64,000 nt of DNA from Ligilactobacillus equi DSM 15833 = JCM 10991 (GCF_000615765.1 NZ_BAMI01000005.1:1-64000), one strand, 5' to 3'; shown: positions 29,374-40,341, numbered from the stretch's first letter. A program made the numbers and translations. The notes: generated by a model not told the origin, from the sequence alone.

Positions 29374-31100
29374 TTAAGCATTTACAAAAGCATTGATGTC
29401 GGCTTCAAAGTTATCACGCTTAGCCAAGGAAGCTTCTTGACTATCAGCTTGCGTCCCAATGTAGAATTTAATCTTTGGTTCAGTCCCAGAAGGACGTACC
29501 GCAATCCAAGAGCCATCTTCTAAGATGTACTTCAACACATTTGATTTTGGCAAGGTCATTTCTTCGCTGTGACCATCAGCGAAAGTTTTCGTACTTAATT
29601 CAAAGTCTTCTAAAACTGCGACTTTTTGCCCACCAAAGCTATCTGGGGCTTCATTTCTAAATTTCGTCATCAAGCTTTAATTTGGTCAGCGCCTGAAATC
29701 CCATCAAATGTGTGCGAAATAGTCTTTTCAGAGAAGTAACCATATTTTTGGAAGAGTTCTTGTAAACCATCGTAAAGGTTCTTACCTTGTTTCTTGTAGA
29801 AAGCTGCGACTTCAGCTAACATAACCAAAGATTGGATGGAGTCCTTATCACGTACAAATGGACGTACCAAGTAACCATAACTTTCTTCAAATCCCATCAT
29901 AAAGGTGTGGGCGTTGGTATCTTCAAAGTGCTTGATTTGTTCGGCAATAAACTTAAAACCAGTTAAAACATTAATCATTTCAACGCCGTAACTTTCAGCC
30001 ACCTTCGTTGCGAATTCACTAGAAACAATAGATTTTACAGCAGCAGCGTTTGCTGGTAAAGAGCCAGCTTGCTTGTGAGCCGTTAAAATGTAGTTTAACA
30101 TGATGGCGGCAATTTGGTTACCCGTTAAGAGTTTGTATTCACCATCTGGTTGACGAACAGCCGCTCCTAAACGGTCAGCATCAGGGTCTACCCCGACTAA
30201 GAGGTCGGCCCCTTCTTTTTTACCTAACTTAATAGCCAAATCAAAAGCATCAGGATCTTCAGGATTAGGTAATTTAACCGTGGAGAAGTCTGGGTCTGGT
30301 TGAGCTTGTTCAGGTACCAAAGTAAAGTCTTCAAAACCGGCTTGACGTAAGGCTTTTTCACCTAACATTGCCCCAGCCCCGTGTAATGGGGTAAAGACTA
30401 ACTTCATAGTTTTACCTTCTTCATCCACCAATTCACGATTGATTGTCACCGCCTTTAATTCATCCAAGTAAGCTTGGTCAACTTCGCCACCAATAACTTT
30501 TAAAGTTCCATCAGCAATTAAGGCATCTTTATCAGCTACTTCAATGGCAAAAACATCTTCGATTTGACGAATGTATTTGGTAATCAAATCAGATTCTTTG
30601 GGTGGCATTTGGGCCCCGTCTTCACCGTAAATCTTGTAACCATTGTATTGCTTAGGGTTGTGACTAGCAGTAATCATAATCCCAGCATAAGTGTGTAGGT
30701 GGCGAACGGCAAATGATAATTCAGGGGTTGGACGTAAACTTTCAAAAACATATGTAGGAATCCCTGCTGCTCCTAAGACGCGAGCTGCTTCAAATGCAAA
30801 GTCTTGAGAGTGGTGACGAGAATCGTAACTAATGGCTACCCCACGGTCACGCACTTCTTTGTCTAAGGTGTGCATGAAGGAAGCTAAACCAGCAGTTGCT
30901 TGCCGGACAGTATAGATGTTCATCCGGTTTAAACCAACTCCTAACACCCCTCGCATCCCCGCGGTTCCAAATTCAAGGGGGGCATAAAACGCATCTTCTA
31001 GAGCTTGGTCGTTACCAGCCAAAGCATCTAGTTCTGTACGTAATTCTGCATCCAAATCTTTGTTGTCTTGCCATACTTGATAATTTTCTTTCCAACTCAT
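29374..31100 (-). CDS. pgm: Alpha-phosphoglucomutase (PgcA type), frame broken by an apparent 1-nt deletion
   Basis: This enzyme interconverts glucose 1- and 6-phosphate, feeding UDP-glucose and cell-wall sugars. It belongs to the phosphohexomutase superfamily: the catalytic serine in ITASHNPKQYNGYKIYG (about 143), the Mg-binding GVDPDADRLGAAV and the phosphate-binding AVRPSGTEPKIKFYI. The frame breaks at about 29671, where the minus strand reads AAAGCTTGATGACG. AAAGCTATGATGACG would read through (..QIKAMMTKF..) to give 575 residues, the family length. SD AAGGAGAG. A cre-like box lies 100 bp upstream. Confidence 0.92.
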
Positions 31101-31199
31101 AGCAATCTCTCCTTGTAATGTGTCTTACACACTTTTTTCTTACAAAATCTATCTCAAATTTTATTATATCACATCTCCTAACTAATGACTGTCAAAATT

Positions 31200-31213
31200 T
31201 AAAATCGCTTACA
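31200..31213. promoter_or_regulatory. cre-like CcpA box upstream of pgm
   Basis: On the minus strand TGTAAGCGATTTTA matches 13 of 14 positions of TGWAANCGNTNWCA and shares TGTAAGCGATTT with the box upstream of ung-pta. TTGACA and TATAAT elements follow downstream, though separated by an overlong 21 bases. A site upstream of a promoter would fit activation (inference). Confidence 0.5.
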
Positions 31214-31238
31214 GCTAAAAACTTTGATTTTATTCGAA

Positions 31239-31267
31239 TAAAAAACGACTCCCAAAAGAAGTCGTTT
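31239..31267 (-). terminator. Terminator of trxB
   Basis: AAACGACT and AGTCGTTT pair around a 9-nt loop. The minus-strand transcript then reads TTTTTATTCG. It lies 11 bases after the trxB stop. Confidence 0.8.
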
Positions 31268-31278
31268 CATACTGATTT

Positions 31279-32205
31279 TTAATCATTCAAACTTTCAATG
31301 TAGTTAAAGGCTTGTTGACCGGCAATTCCACCGTCACCAACAGCCGTTGTAATTTGCCGTAAGTCTTTCTTACGTACATCACCTAAGGCGTAAACTCCAG
31401 GAATCTTAGTTTCCATCTTATCGTTAGTTTCAATCCAACCTTGTTCATCAGTAATGCCCAAGTCCTTAAATGGAGCGGTCATTGGAATGATTCCCACGTA
31501 GATAAAAACTCCATCTGTGGCAACTTCACGTTCTTCTTCAGTCTTGACGTTTTTTACCTTAACACCTGTCACTTTTTGACCATCACCTAAGATTTCCGTG
31601 ACAACACTATCCCAAGTGAAAGACATCTTGTCGTTGGCAAAAGCCCGGTCTTGAATGACCTTTTGTGCCCGCAATTGATCACGACGGTGGATGACATTAA
31701 CATTACTTGCATGTTGTGTTAAATAAGTTCCTTCTTCAATCGCGGAGTCTCCCCCACCAATTACGACTAATTGCTTATTTTTAAAAAAGGCCCCATCGCA
31801 GACTGCACAGTAAGATACCCCGCGACCACCGTATTCTTCTTCACCAGGCACACCTAGTTTACGGTGTTCAGAACCTGTCGCAATGATTACAACAGGGGCA
31901 GAAAATTCTTCACTATCAGTCTTAACAATTTTATTTGGGCCGTCAACTGTCACAGATTCAACACTACCGTAGGCATATTCAGCTCCAAAACGCGTTGAAG
32001 AAGTATACATTTTTTCAGCTAAGTCTGGTCCCATAATAGATTCAAATCCTGGGTAATTTTCAACTTCAGCCGTATTATTCATTTGACCCCCGTAAATCCC
32101 ACGATCCAACATCAAGACCTTCAAATTAGCACGGGACGCATACAATGCAGCCGTCATCCCCCCGGGACCTGCTCCAATCACAATTACATCATATTGCTTT
32201 GCCAT
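31279..32205 (-). CDS. trxB: Thioredoxin reductase
   Basis: TrxB passes electrons from NADPH through FAD to thioredoxin. The 308-residue protein has the FAD site VIGAGPGGMTAALYASRA, the redox pair CAVC near residue 135, the NADPH site VIGGGDSAIEEGTYL and the C-terminal YALGDVR. It is probably transcribed with or just after lgt, with a 63-base spacer carrying its own SD (GAAGGA). Confidence 0.97.
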   Translation of the reverse strand: MAKQYDVIVIGAGPGGMTAALYASRANLKVLMLDRGIYGGQMNNTAEVENYPGFESIMGPDLAEKMYTSSTRFGAEYAYGSVESVTVDGPNKIVKTDSEEFSAPVVIIATGSEHRKLGVPGEEEYGGRGVSYCAVCDGAFFKNKQLVVIGGGDSAIEEGTYLTQHASNVNVIHRRDQLRAQKVIQDRAFANDKMSFTWDSVVTEILGDGQKVTGVKVKNVKTEEEREVATDGVFIYVGIIPMTAPFKDLGITDEQGWIETNDKMETKIPGVYALGDVRKKDLRQITTAVGDGGIAGQQAFNYIESLND

Positions 32206-32268
32206 TACTCCATTCCTTCTCTCATTTTAATTTTCTTTATTATAACTTACTTTTTGTTAGTAAGCAAC

Positions 32269-33090
32269 TTATTTGTTTTTAGCTGCTAGATAGGCAGGAT
32301 TTAAGGGATTATAGTAGCGACGGTATGCCCAAATGCCTAGAGCAATAATAATGAAAATTACCGATAACCACTGTGAGACACGTAAAGGTCCTAGCATAAG
32401 ACTATCCGTTCGCATCCCTTCAATCACGAAACGACCACAACCATACCATATTACATAACTTAGGAAAATTTCCCCTTGTTTAAAAGGTAACTTATGTCGC
32501 AGACTAAACAACAATAAAAATCCTAGCACATCCCACACAGATTCGTAAAGGAAAGTTGGCTGGTAATAAACACCATCAATCCGCATTTGATTAATAATAA
32601 AGGATGGTAAGTGCAAGCCTTGTAAAAAGGTCAAAGTCGTTGCACGCCCGTGCGCTTCTTGATTCATGAAGTTTCCCCAGCGACCAATCCCTTGCGCTAA
32701 GATTACCGTTGGTGCAATGACATCTAGGAATAACCAGGGGGAGATTTGCTTACGCTTAGTAAAGATTACAAGAACTAATAAGGCCCCTAATAATCCACCA
32801 TAGATAGCAATGCCTCCATCCCAGATACGAATAATCTCACCAGGATGACTCGCATAATAAGACCACTGGAAAATCACATAATAAAGACGGGCTGCAATAA
32901 TCGCACTAGGTAAAGCCCAGAGTAAGAAGTCGTAAAAATCATCTTCTGCCAAACCACGTCTCTTACCTTCACGTACCGATAAAATGACCGCTATCACCAC
33001 TGCACAAGCAATAATCAAACCATACCAACGTACGGTAAAGGGACCAAAACTTACAAAAATGGGGTTTAAGGTGGCTATATTTTTAATCAC
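32269..33090 (-). CDS. lgt: Prolipoprotein diacylglyceryl transferase
   Basis: Lgt attaches diacylglycerol to the lipobox cysteine of prolipoproteins at the plasma membrane. The 273-residue protein has seven predicted helices and the signature [13 protein letters not shown] (about 137-149), preceded by the RLYYVIF segment. It lies 10 bases after hprK, the order hprK-lgt also found in Bacillus. Confidence 0.97.
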   Translation of the reverse strand: MIKNIATLNPIFVSFGPFTVRWYGLIIACAVVIAVILSVREGKRRGLAEDDFYDFLLWALPSAIIAARLYYVIFQWSYYASHPGEIIRIWDGGIAIYGGLLGALLVLVIFTKRKQISPWLFLDVIAPTVILAQGIGRWGNFMNQEAHGRATTLTFLQGLHLPSFIINQMRIDGVYYQPTFLYESVWDVLGFLLLFSLRHKLPFKQGEIFLSYVIWYGCGRFVIEGMRTDSLMLGPLRVSQWLSVIFIIIALGIWAYRRYYNPLNPAYLAAKNK

Positions 33091-33100
33091 ACCATCACCT

Positions 33101-34039
33101 CTAATTGTTAGCCGAATTTTCTTGAATTAATTGGTTTAAGTTTCTTTCAAAGGCTTGGGTAGCATCATACCCCATAGTCTTAGCCCGATAGTTCATGGCC
33201 GCTGCTTCAATAATAATGGCCATGTTCCGCCCAACTTTAACAGGAATGGTAATCTTTGGCAAGTTAACATCAAAGATTTGGACATATTCTTCCCCGCTTC
33301 CAAGACGGTCAAATTGCTTGTCCTTGCTCCAATTTTCTAAATGAACGATGACATCAATCCCAGCTGATTGACGCACAGCGCCGGCTCCAAAGAGATTCAT
33401 AATATCAATAATCCCCACCCCACGAATTTCGAGAAGATGACTGAGGATTTGTGGTGCTGAACCAACAATGGTTTGTTCATCTTTTTGATAAACTTCTACC
33501 CGATCATCGGCAATTAAACGGTGGCCTCGTTTAATTAAGTCCAAGGCAGTTTCTGATTTACCAACTCCAGATTCACCGGTAATTAGAACTCCTAAGCCGT
33601 AAATATCAACCAAAACCCCATGCAAGGATTTTCTTTCTGCCAAACAAGCTTCTAAGAAATCCGTCAATTTGGCTGACAAACGCGTGGTAGGTAACTTCGA
33701 ACGTAAAATCGGGATATTGTATTTACGTGCTGCCTCTTCCATTTCTTCAGGTACCGAAAGATAACGTGAAATCAAAAAGCATGGTGTTTCTGGACCGCAA
33801 AGTCTTTCCATCACTTTTTTTCTCTCTTCTGCTGGCATCTTGTGGGCATAAGAAATTTCTGTCATTCCCAACAGTTGAATCCGTTCTTGCGGATAGTAGT
33901 CGAAATAGCCAGATAATTCTAAACCCGGTCGAGAAATATCACTAGTTGTAATTTTTCTTTCCTTGAGATATTTGGCCCCTGAATAAATCATTAAATCATT
34001 TTCTTTTGCCAGTTGTTCAACTGTCACAAAATTTGCCAT
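33101..34039 (-). CDS. hprK: HPr kinase/phosphorylase
   Basis: HprK phosphorylates Ser46 of HPr when glycolytic intermediates are high, producing the CcpA corepressor, and removes it when phosphate is high. The 312-residue protein has the P-loop [16 protein letters not shown] (about 152-167) and the K/P signature [20 protein letters not shown]. The ATG at 34039 follows AAGGAG at 8 bases; the GTG nine bases upstream does not. Together with the cre-like boxes it indicates working catabolite control. Confidence 0.97.
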   Translation of the reverse strand: MANFVTVEQLAKENDLMIYSGAKYLKERKITTSDISRPGLELSGYFDYYPQERIQLLGMTEISYAHKMPAEERKKVMERLCGPETPCFLISRYLSVPEEMEEAARKYNIPILRSKLPTTRLSAKLTDFLEACLAERKSLHGVLVDIYGLGVLITGESGVGKSETALDLIKRGHRLIADDRVEVYQKDEQTIVGSAPQILSHLLEIRGVGIIDIMNLFGAGAVRQSAGIDVIVHLENWSKDKQFDRLGSGEEYVQIFDVNLPKITIPVKVGRNMAIIIEAAAMNYRAKTMGYDATQAFERNLNQLIQENSANN

Positions 34040-34051
34040 AAAAAACACTCC

Positions 34052-34402
34052 TTAACCTCGATTAGTCATATAATCTGTGATAATTAGATTAACCCCACTC
34101 ACAATTAAAGCCACAATAAAGGCTGCGCCAAAATTTTGGAAAGCAAAACCATTTCCTACAATGGTAGCTGTTAATTGTAGGATGAATCCATTAATCACTA
34201 AATAGAAAATCCCTAAAGTCATGAAAGTGATTGGTAAAGCAATTATCACTAAAATTGGCTTGACAATTGCATTCAACACTCCCATAACAAGTGCTGCTAT
34301 AAAAGCATACCACAGATTCTCCACATGGAATAAATTAGGAAATAAGCCATTTACTGCAATAAAAATTACGGCATTAATTAATGTTCTTTGAATAAAACTC
34401 AT
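34052..34402 (-). CDS. yvlD: YvlD-like phage holin family IV membrane protein
   Basis: The 116-residue protein has four predicted membrane helices (LINAVIFIAVNGLFPNLF; AFIAALVMGVLNAIVKPIL; PITFMTLGIFYLVINGFIL; AAFIVALIVSGVNLII). It matches the YvlD/holin IV family. The family name is historical; in Bacillus it sits in the yvlABCD envelope-stress operon. It lies between a PspC protein and hprK, the same order as B. subtilis yvlC-yvlD-hprK, which supports the identification. Confidence 0.85.
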   Translation of the reverse strand: MSFIQRTLINAVIFIAVNGLFPNLFHVENLWYAFIAALVMGVLNAIVKPILVIIALPITFMTLGIFYLVINGFILQLTATIVGNGFAFQNFGAAFIVALIVSGVNLIITDYMTNRG

Positions 34403-34411
34403 CTTAACCTC

Positions 34412-34750
34412 TTATAAATCTCTTTCACGGGCATCGGTAATAATTGTACGTTTCTGCTGCTTAGTACTTGTTTTTTCATTTTTAGGTTTATCTTTTTGAA
34501 AAGAATACAAACTTTCGATAATATCTACCCATGAAATATTATCTTGATGGGGATTTAGTGGCACTAACCAAGCCAAAAGAGCATATAAGCCAACTGGTAG
34601 TAAGATTCCTCCAGGAAAAAAACTTGCACCAAGGCAAATTATTACGAAAGCCAACCGGACATATTTTGCTGGCCACTTAAAATAATCGGCAATTCCACCT
34701 AAAACTCCTGCTAACAAACGTTTCCGAGAACGATATAATTTTTTAGTCAT
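34412..34750 (-). CDS. PspC-domain membrane protein (YvlC-like)
   Basis: The 112-residue protein starts with the PspC signature KLYRSRKRLLAGVLGGIADYFKW (about 3-25), followed by membrane helices around 33-63 and a polar cytoplasmic tail (residues 75-112). PspC proteins sense or stabilise stressed membranes. It is the first gene of a tight run pspC-yvlD-hprK-lgt, with spacers of about 10 bases, and has an SD (AGGAG) in place. Confidence 0.85.
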   Translation of the reverse strand: MTKKLYRSRKRLLAGVLGGIADYFKWPAKYVRLAFVIICLGASFFPGGILLPVGLYALLAWLVPLNPHQDNISWVDIIESLYSFQKDKPKNEKTSTKQQKRTIITDARERDL

Positions 34751-34834
34751 CCTATCACTCCTTCGTATTACCTTGAGTTTACCGAGAAAACAGCTATTCT
34801 ACCTAATAACTTGCTCATCTTTAGAAATTTTTCA

Positions 34835-35950
34835 TTAAAATTCATCTTGAAAAAGCACCAAACCAATTTCATGTGGTGAGTCAGCATAAATGGCACTCCC
34901 CACTGCTCTTAAATCACCTGCATATGTCTTTACCCGCAAGCGACAATAAGCTGAATTTTCCTGTAAAGCCGCATATAAATTCTTTTCATTAGAAACTGGC
35001 ACTTTGTTACACTCTAAAATAATATCCCCTGCCTGCAGACCCATCTTGGCCGCCGGGGTATCCTTACGTACAGCTAAGACTCGCACTCCTTCAGTCGTCT
35101 CGACATACCAATTATTAGCTTGATGATCTTTACGCCGTTCAAGTAGCCAACTAATAATACTTACTAAGCCCATAAAGCCTAAACCATAGGGGGCACTGAC
35201 CGGCCAAATCAAAGCCATAATCGCTACAACAACCGTCAAGAGTAACAATACTTCTGTTTGTTTTTGATAAAAGATTAACGCTTCCTTGCTATCTTGTTTT
35301 AAGATTTGCATCCCCGCTGTAACCAAGAGTGGTAAGAAAAACAAACTGTAACTACTTTGGCCTAGATTAATCACCGGCCACCACGCAAAAATCCCCTGAA
35401 TTTCATTTCCTGGTATCAAGACCAAGATTGGTGCCACCGCCATTTCTCGCCAGCGGTAAGTAGCCACGCGACGACCACGCTGACCATTTTTAACCAAAGG
35501 AAAGAAGTGTGCTACTTGCTTACTCGAAGCTAAAAATAGTCTTCCCAAAAGATATAAAATAGCTAGGACTAAAAAGGCACTGGCCATTATACTTCCGGAC
35601 TGGCCTGGGTTAAGGTACAAAGCCACTCCACCAGTCAGTAAAATGGCATAGAAACTAAAAGCCCCACTACCTAATAAAAGACTCACAATAGTCACTGCTT
35701 CATAGGCATAGACCATTTTTGTCGTCAAGGTCAGGCCTAAAATAAAGGTTAATAACGTGCCGATTCCCCCTAGAAGTAAGCCGGTTTTTAAAAAGGTCCG
35801 TCCTTCATAAAAATCTTTTTCAATCGCAATACGAAACTGTTTGCGTTCCAGTTTAAGCCGGCGAAAGTATAGATAAATCACAGTTGCGATTGCCACCCAC
35901 AAGGCCGGCTGAACTAGGTAAGTCAGCAAAGCTTTTAATACCATTATCAC
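34835..35950 (-). CDS. Polytopic membrane protein with C-terminal PDZ domain (MinJ-like)
   Basis: The 371-residue protein has roughly eight predicted membrane helices in the first 265 residues and a cytoplasmic PDZ domain at about 280-365 (GVRVLAVRKDTPAAKMGLQAGDIILECN). This layout and the location next to prfB/secA resemble Bacillus MinJ (YvjD), which bridges DivIVA and MinD at septa. No protease catalytic motif is visible. GTG (35950) follows GAGGGA and an ATG lies six bases further in; either could be the start. Orthology to MinJ is inference. Confidence 0.7.
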   Translation of the reverse strand: MIMVLKALLTYLVQPALWVAIATVIYLYFRRLKLERKQFRIAIEKDFYEGRTFLKTGLLLGGIGTLLTFILGLTLTTKMVYAYEAVTIVSLLLGSGAFSFYAILLTGGVALYLNPGQSGSIMASAFLVLAILYLLGRLFLASSKQVAHFFPLVKNGQRGRRVATYRWREMAVAPILVLIPGNEIQGIFAWWPVINLGQSSYSLFFLPLLVTAGMQILKQDSKEALIFYQKQTEVLLLLTVVVAIMALIWPVSAPYGLGFMGLVSIISWLLERRKDHQANNWYVETTEGVRVLAVRKDTPAAKMGLQAGDIILECNKVPVSNEKNLYAALQENSAYCRLRVKTYAGDLRAVGSAIYADSPHEIGLVLFQDEF

Positions 35951-36021
35951 ATAAATCCCTCATTTTCTCTTTTTTGTAATCCTTAACATCCCCATTATAG
36001 CAATTATTAAACCGAAAAAAC

Positions 36022-36049
36022 AAAAAAATCCCACAAAAAATGGGATTTT
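36022..36049 (-). terminator. Terminator of prfB
   Basis: AAAATCCCA pairs with TGGGATTTT around a 7-nt loop, followed on the minus strand by TTTTTTTGTTTTTT. It lies 12 bases after the prfB stop. Confidence 0.85.
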
Positions 36050-36060
36050 CTTAATCTATT

Positions 36061-37168
36061 TTAGCCATTAATTTTCCATTGTAAGTAGCTGTTGATGAAA
36101 GGATCTAAATCGCCATCCATCACGGCTTGACCATTACCGGTTTCGTAATTGGTCCGGTGGTCTTTAACCATAGTGTAAGGGTGGAAAACATAAGAACGAA
36201 TTTGCGAACCCCAACCAATATCCATTTGTTCTCCTTGGATTTGCGCTTTTTCCTTTTCTTTGGCTTCCATTTCCATCTGATATAACTTTGCTTTCAACAT
36301 GCTTTCAGCCGTGGCTCGGTTTTGAAATTGGGAACGCTGAGCTTGACTAGATACCACAATCCCAGTAGGAATGTGAATCAAACGTACTGCTGAAGACGTT
36401 TTGTTGATGTGTTGTCCCCCAGCACCACTGGCCCGGAAAACTTCCATCTTAATATCTTCAGGACGTAATTCGACTTCCACCGAATCATCCAACTCAGGCA
36501 TCACATTAACCGAAGCAAATGACGTATGACGCCGACCAGCTGAATCAAATGGGGAAATCCGTACTAAACGGTGAACGCCTCTTTCACTTTGAAGATAACC
36601 AAAAGCATTGAGACCTGAAATCATTAGAGTGACACTTTTAATTCCTGCTTCATCACCGTCTTGGTAATCAAGAACTTCAACTTTAAAATCATGTTGATCG
36701 GCCCAACGAGTGTACATCCGCAAAAGCATTGAACCCCAATCTTGTGATTCTGTCCCCCCAGCTCCAGGGTGAATTTCTAAAATAGCATTATTCTTATCAT
36801 AAGGACCACTTAATAACATTTGTAGATGGTATTTTTCTAATTTCTCTTCAACTTCAGGAAAAGCTTGTGCTAATTCTGCTAAAAGACTTGGTTCTTCAGG
36901 CTCTTCTTTAAGCATTTCCAATAAGACATCTAATTCTTCGACCGCGTCTTCCAATTCATGAAAAGTATCGAATTGCGCTTTTAATTGATTATTTTCATTA
37001 ATAATCTTTTGTGCTTCTTCTTGGTTATCCCAAAAAGTAGGCTCTAGCATTTTACCTTCATTAACTGCAATGCTCTGTTCAAGCTCATCTAAGTCAAAGA
37101 GACCCCCTAAAGTCAAGGATTTGGTCGTTCATCCGTGCGACCTCACGTTTGTAATCACTGTATTCCAT
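36061..37168 (-). CDS. prfB: Peptide chain release factor 2, with programmed +1 frameshift
   Basis: RF2 releases peptides at UGA and UAA. The gene begins with ATG at 37168 (MEYSDYKREVARMNDQ..) and reads 24 codons to an in-frame TGA at 37094-37096. It then continues in the +1 frame as DLDELEQSIAVNEGK.. to 36061, giving 368 residues. The junction AGG GGG TCT CTT TGA C is the canonical RF2 autoregulatory slip site. The stop-recognition SPF motif (RISPFDSAGRRHTSFASV) and the catalytic GGQ (RASGAGGQHINKTSSA) are intact. The total span is 3n+1, as expected for a genuine +1 shift. It lies downstream of secA. Confidence 0.97.
37093..37108 (-). promoter_or_regulatory. RF2 programmed +1 ribosomal frameshift site
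   Basis: The minus strand reads AGGGGGTCTCTTTGAC. It contains an internal SD-like AGGGGG, the slippery CTT codon and a TGA followed by C, a weak termination context. Low RF2 favours slippage at CTT-T and restores RF2 synthesis. Confidence 0.95.
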
Positions 37169-37188
37169 TTTATGACCTCATTTAGAAA

Positions 37189-37216
37189 ATAGCCTTTGCC
37201 CGCAAGCAAAGGCTAT
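37189..37216 (-). terminator. Hairpin in the secA-prfB spacer
   Basis: ATAGCCTTTGC pairs perfectly with GCAAAGGCTAT around a 6-nt loop. Only a short T-tract (TTTCTAAATG) follows on the minus strand, so it may end or attenuate secA transcripts partially and leave prfB co-transcribed. Confidence 0.6.
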
Positions 37217-37223
37217 CGTGTTT

Positions 37224-39587
37224 TTAGCGCTTGATATCTTGACGAATCTCCGCCTTCAAGAAGAGACGGGTAACGTCATATTCAATATCACCAATCATTT
37301 GTTCAAACATGGTGAAACCATCAGATTGATACTCCACCAACGGATTTAATTGCCCGTAACCACGCAAACCGATGGCTTGACGTAACTGATCCATTTCATC
37401 AATATGGTCTGTCCACCGCGCATCAACCACCCGTAAAATTACTACCTTTTCGAACTCAAGCATCTGGGCTTGTTCAAAGAGCTGCTTGCGCTTAGCTTCG
37501 TAGTTTTCCTTCGCTCTTTGCATTAGGTAATCAACCATTTCAGCTGGTTTCTTACCAGCAAAGTCACTAACGGAAATTGAATCCTCATGAACCATCGCTG
37601 AACCAGCAAAGTCAACAATAGCTTGCAAGTTCCATTCACTCTTATCCCCTTGGGTGTGCATTTCTACTTGGTGTTCCACCGTCCGTTGAATCATAGGCAT
37701 GATAACCCATTCTAGGGATTTATCTTCCATAATAACTTGTTGACGTTGTGCATAGATGACTTCCCGTTGTGCCCGCATTACATCGTCATATTGTAAGACT
37801 TGCTTACGAGTATCGTAGTTATTACCTTCAACCCGCTTTTGGGCCGATTCTACTTGCTTAGTAATCATCCGAGATTGAATGACGGCATCATCATCAGCGA
37901 CTTTCATTCTTTCTAAGAAAGCCTTGATTCTTTCAGAACCGAAACGCAACATCAGATCATCTTCCAAAGAAAGATAGAATTGAGAAACCCCAGGGTCACC
38001 TTGCCGACCAGAACGTCCCCGTAACTGGTTATCAATCCGACGCGATTCGTGACGTTCCGTCCCAATCACGGCCAAACCACCAATTTCACGTACCCCAGGT
38101 CCCAACTTGATGTCAGTCCCCCGTCCGGCCATGTTAGTGGCAATTGTTACTGCCCCGCGTTGACCAGCATTCATAACGATTTCTGCTTCCTTAGCGTGAT
38201 TCTTGGCGTTCAAGACCGCATGCGGAATATTTTCTTGATCCAATAAATGACTCAAGTATTCAGAAGTTTCCACGGCCACCGTACCGACCAAAACTGGTTG
38301 ACCTGCTTCATGGCGAATTTTAATTTCTTCAACTACAGCAGCAAATTTACTCTTCAAGGTTGGGTAAAGCAAATCAGGTTTATCATCTCTGGCAATTGGC
38401 TTATTTGTTGGAATCGTAACAACTTCCATGTTATAAATTTCACGGAATTCTTCTTTTTCCGTCTTACCAGTTCCCGTCATTCCCGACAACTTCTTGTACA
38501 TTCTGAAGAAGTTTTGGTAAGTAATATTGGCCATCGTCTTAGTTTCTTCTTGAATTTCGACTTGTTCCTTAGCTTCAATGGCTTGGTGTAAACCATCTGA
38601 GAAACGCCGTCCATCCATAATCCGTCCAGTAAATTGGTCAACGATCATAACTTCGCCTTCCCGAACCACGTAGTCCTTGTCGCGTAACATAATAAAGTTA
38701 GCTCGCAAGGCATTATCCAAGTGGTGGTTTAACGCTGTGTTATCTGGATCGTAAAGATTTTCTAAGCCAAAGTATTTTTCAGCTTTTTGAATCCCATCTT
38801 CCGTTAAAGCCACAGTCTTGGATTCCAAGTCAATTTTGAAATCATCTTCAGCAGTTAAAGTCTTAGCAAAGCGATCAGTCCGCGTGTAAAGTGTCGTTGT
38901 CCCAGTAGCCTGCCCGGAAATAATCAACGGTGTTCGCGCTTCATCAATCAAGATAGAGTCCACCTCATCGACAATCACAAAGTTCAAAGGCCGTTGGACC
39001 ATATCTTCACGGTAAACTACCATGTTATCACGTAAGTAGTCAAAACCTAGTTCACTGTTAGTAGAATAAGTAATATCTGCATTGTAAGCTTCCCGCTTTT
39101 CTTCCGGTGACTTTTCGGAAATGTTCAAACCAACAGAGAGACCAAGCCAGTTATATAATTCACCCATTTCGGCGGCATCCCGCCCGGAGAGGTATTCGTT
39201 AACCGTCACAACGTGAACCCCATCACCGGATAAGGCATTAAGATAAACAGGCATTGTGGCTGTCAAAGTCTTCCCTTCTCCAGTTCGCATTTCCGCGATA
39301 TTACCACCATGAAGCACAATCCCCCCGATAATTTGTACCCGGTAAGGATAAAGACCTAAGACCCGCTTTGCCCCTTCACGTGCAACTGCAAAGGCTTCTG
39401 GTAGCAACTGGTCTAACGTTTCTCCGTTTTGGTAGCGTTGCTTGAATTCAGGCGTTTTAGCCTGTAATTCTGCGTCACTCAATTTTTCATATTCTGCTGC
39501 ATACGATTCAACTTTATCAGCAATTTTACCTAAGCGCTTTAATTCACGCTTATCACTTTCAACCCAGGTTTTTAAAAGGTTAGCCAT
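37224..39587 (-). CDS. secA: Preprotein translocase ATPase SecA
   Basis: SecA is the motor that pushes preproteins through SecYEG. The 787-residue protein has [14 protein letters not shown] (Walker A, about 100), [19 protein letters not shown] (DEAD-like), the preprotein crosslinking domain, the second helicase domain with [12 protein letters not shown] and [14 protein letters not shown], and the helical scaffold. It ends at EIRQDIKR, without the C-terminal CxCxSGKKYKxC zinc tail of Bacillus or E. coli SecA, a shortening common in lactobacilli. It is followed by prfB as in B. subtilis. Confidence 0.98.
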   Translation of the reverse strand: MANLLKTWVESDKRELKRLGKIADKVESYAAEYEKLSDAELQAKTPEFKQRYQNGETLDQLLPEAFAVAREGAKRVLGLYPYRVQIIGGIVLHGGNIAEMRTGEGKTLTATMPVYLNALSGDGVHVVTVNEYLSGRDAAEMGELYNWLGLSVGLNISEKSPEEKREAYNADITYSTNSELGFDYLRDNMVVYREDMVQRPLNFVIVDEVDSILIDEARTPLIISGQATGTTTLYTRTDRFAKTLTAEDDFKIDLESKTVALTEDGIQKAEKYFGLENLYDPDNTALNHHLDNALRANFIMLRDKDYVVREGEVMIVDQFTGRIMDGRRFSDGLHQAIEAKEQVEIQEETKTMANITYQNFFRMYKKLSGMTGTGKTEKEEFREIYNMEVVTIPTNKPIARDDKPDLLYPTLKSKFAAVVEEIKIRHEAGQPVLVGTVAVETSEYLSHLLDQENIPHAVLNAKNHAKEAEIVMNAGQRGAVTIATNMAGRGTDIKLGPGVREIGGLAVIGTERHESRRIDNQLRGRSGRQGDPGVSQFYLSLEDDLMLRFGSERIKAFLERMKVADDDAVIQSRMITKQVESAQKRVEGNNYDTRKQVLQYDDVMRAQREVIYAQRQQVIMEDKSLEWVIMPMIQRTVEHQVEMHTQGDKSEWNLQAIVDFAGSAMVHEDSISVSDFAGKKPAEMVDYLMQRAKENYEAKRKQLFEQAQMLEFEKVVILRVVDARWTDHIDEMDQLRQAIGLRGYGQLNPLVEYQSDGFTMFEQMIGDIEYDVTRLFLKAEIRQDIKR

Positions 39588-39720
39588 AGAGCAATTTTCC
39601 TTTCTTTATTTATGATACTTTTTTCATCTTAGTAATTTCATCTATAATCGTATAGCTTTTTCAGTATACCATTAAATATTCTAACATTATTCTCACCTAA
39701 AGAAAAGACTCCGGCGCCTA

Positions 39721-39755
39721 AAAAGGCACCTCCTTCCGTAGAAGATGGTGCCTTC
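39721..39755 (-). terminator. Terminator of hpf
   Basis: AAGGCACC and GGTGCCTT form an 8-bp stem, with a large loop that can fold internally. The minus-strand transcript then reads TTTTTAGG. It lies 15 bases after the hpf stop. Confidence 0.7.
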
Positions 39756-39769
39756 GCATTATTCAGATT

Positions 39770-40324
39770 TTAATCTTCATCGCCTGCTTCAATCAAGCCA
39801 TAGCGGCCATCTTGACGACGATAAACAATATTGATGCCTTCAGTTTCAGCATCTTCGTAGATGAAGAAGTCATGACCTAACATGTCCATTTGTAAAATCG
39901 CTTCTTCGCTGTCCATTGGTTTCAAAGATACGCGTTTCGTCCGCACAACTTCAAACTTCTTTTCGTCTTCAGCTGGCTTTTCAGGGATTTCCGGCATTTG
40001 GAATTCCTTCACACCTTTTTCGCGTGACTTACGGTTAATCTTTGTCTTGTACTTGCGAATTTGACGTTCCAACTTGTCAGTTACCAAGTCGATACTACCG
40101 TACATGTCAGGAGAAGTTTCTTCCGCCCGTAATACCAGGTATGGCAATGGAATTGTTACTTCTACTTTGTACTTCTTGTCGGAGTACACCTTCAAGTTTA
40201 CGTGAGCAATCGAATCACCGGCGTAATTAAAGAATTTTTCTAATTTAGAAAGTCTCTTTTCTACGTAGTCACGGATTGCTTCAGTAACTTCAATGTTTTC
40301 ACCACGAACGTTAAATTTTAACAT
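39770..40324 (-). CDS. hpf: Long-form ribosome hibernation promoting factor
   Basis: Long HPF dimerises 70S ribosomes into 100S particles in stationary phase. The 184-residue protein has the N-terminal HPF/RaiA domain (LKFNVRGENIEVTEAIRDYVEKRL), a charged linker (about 100-130) and the C-terminal dimerisation domain (FEVVRTKRVSLKPMDSEEAILQMDMLGHDFFIYEDAET). It has a strong promoter, a structured leader and its own terminator, so it is probably an independently regulated single gene. Confidence 0.96.
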   Translation of the reverse strand: MLKFNVRGENIEVTEAIRDYVEKRLSKLEKFFNYAGDSIAHVNLKVYSDKKYKVEVTIPLPYLVLRAEETSPDMYGSIDLVTDKLERQIRKYKTKINRKSREKGVKEFQMPEIPEKPAEDEKKFEVVRTKRVSLKPMDSEEAILQMDMLGHDFFIYEDAETEGINIVYRRQDGRYGLIEAGDED

Positions 40325-40341
40325 GGTAATCTCTCCTTTCG

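Noticed and set aside
36061-37168. prfB as a frameshifted pseudogene
   Set aside because: The break is the classical RF2 +1 site with SD-like AGGGGG, CTT and TGA-C, and both catalytic motifs are intact.
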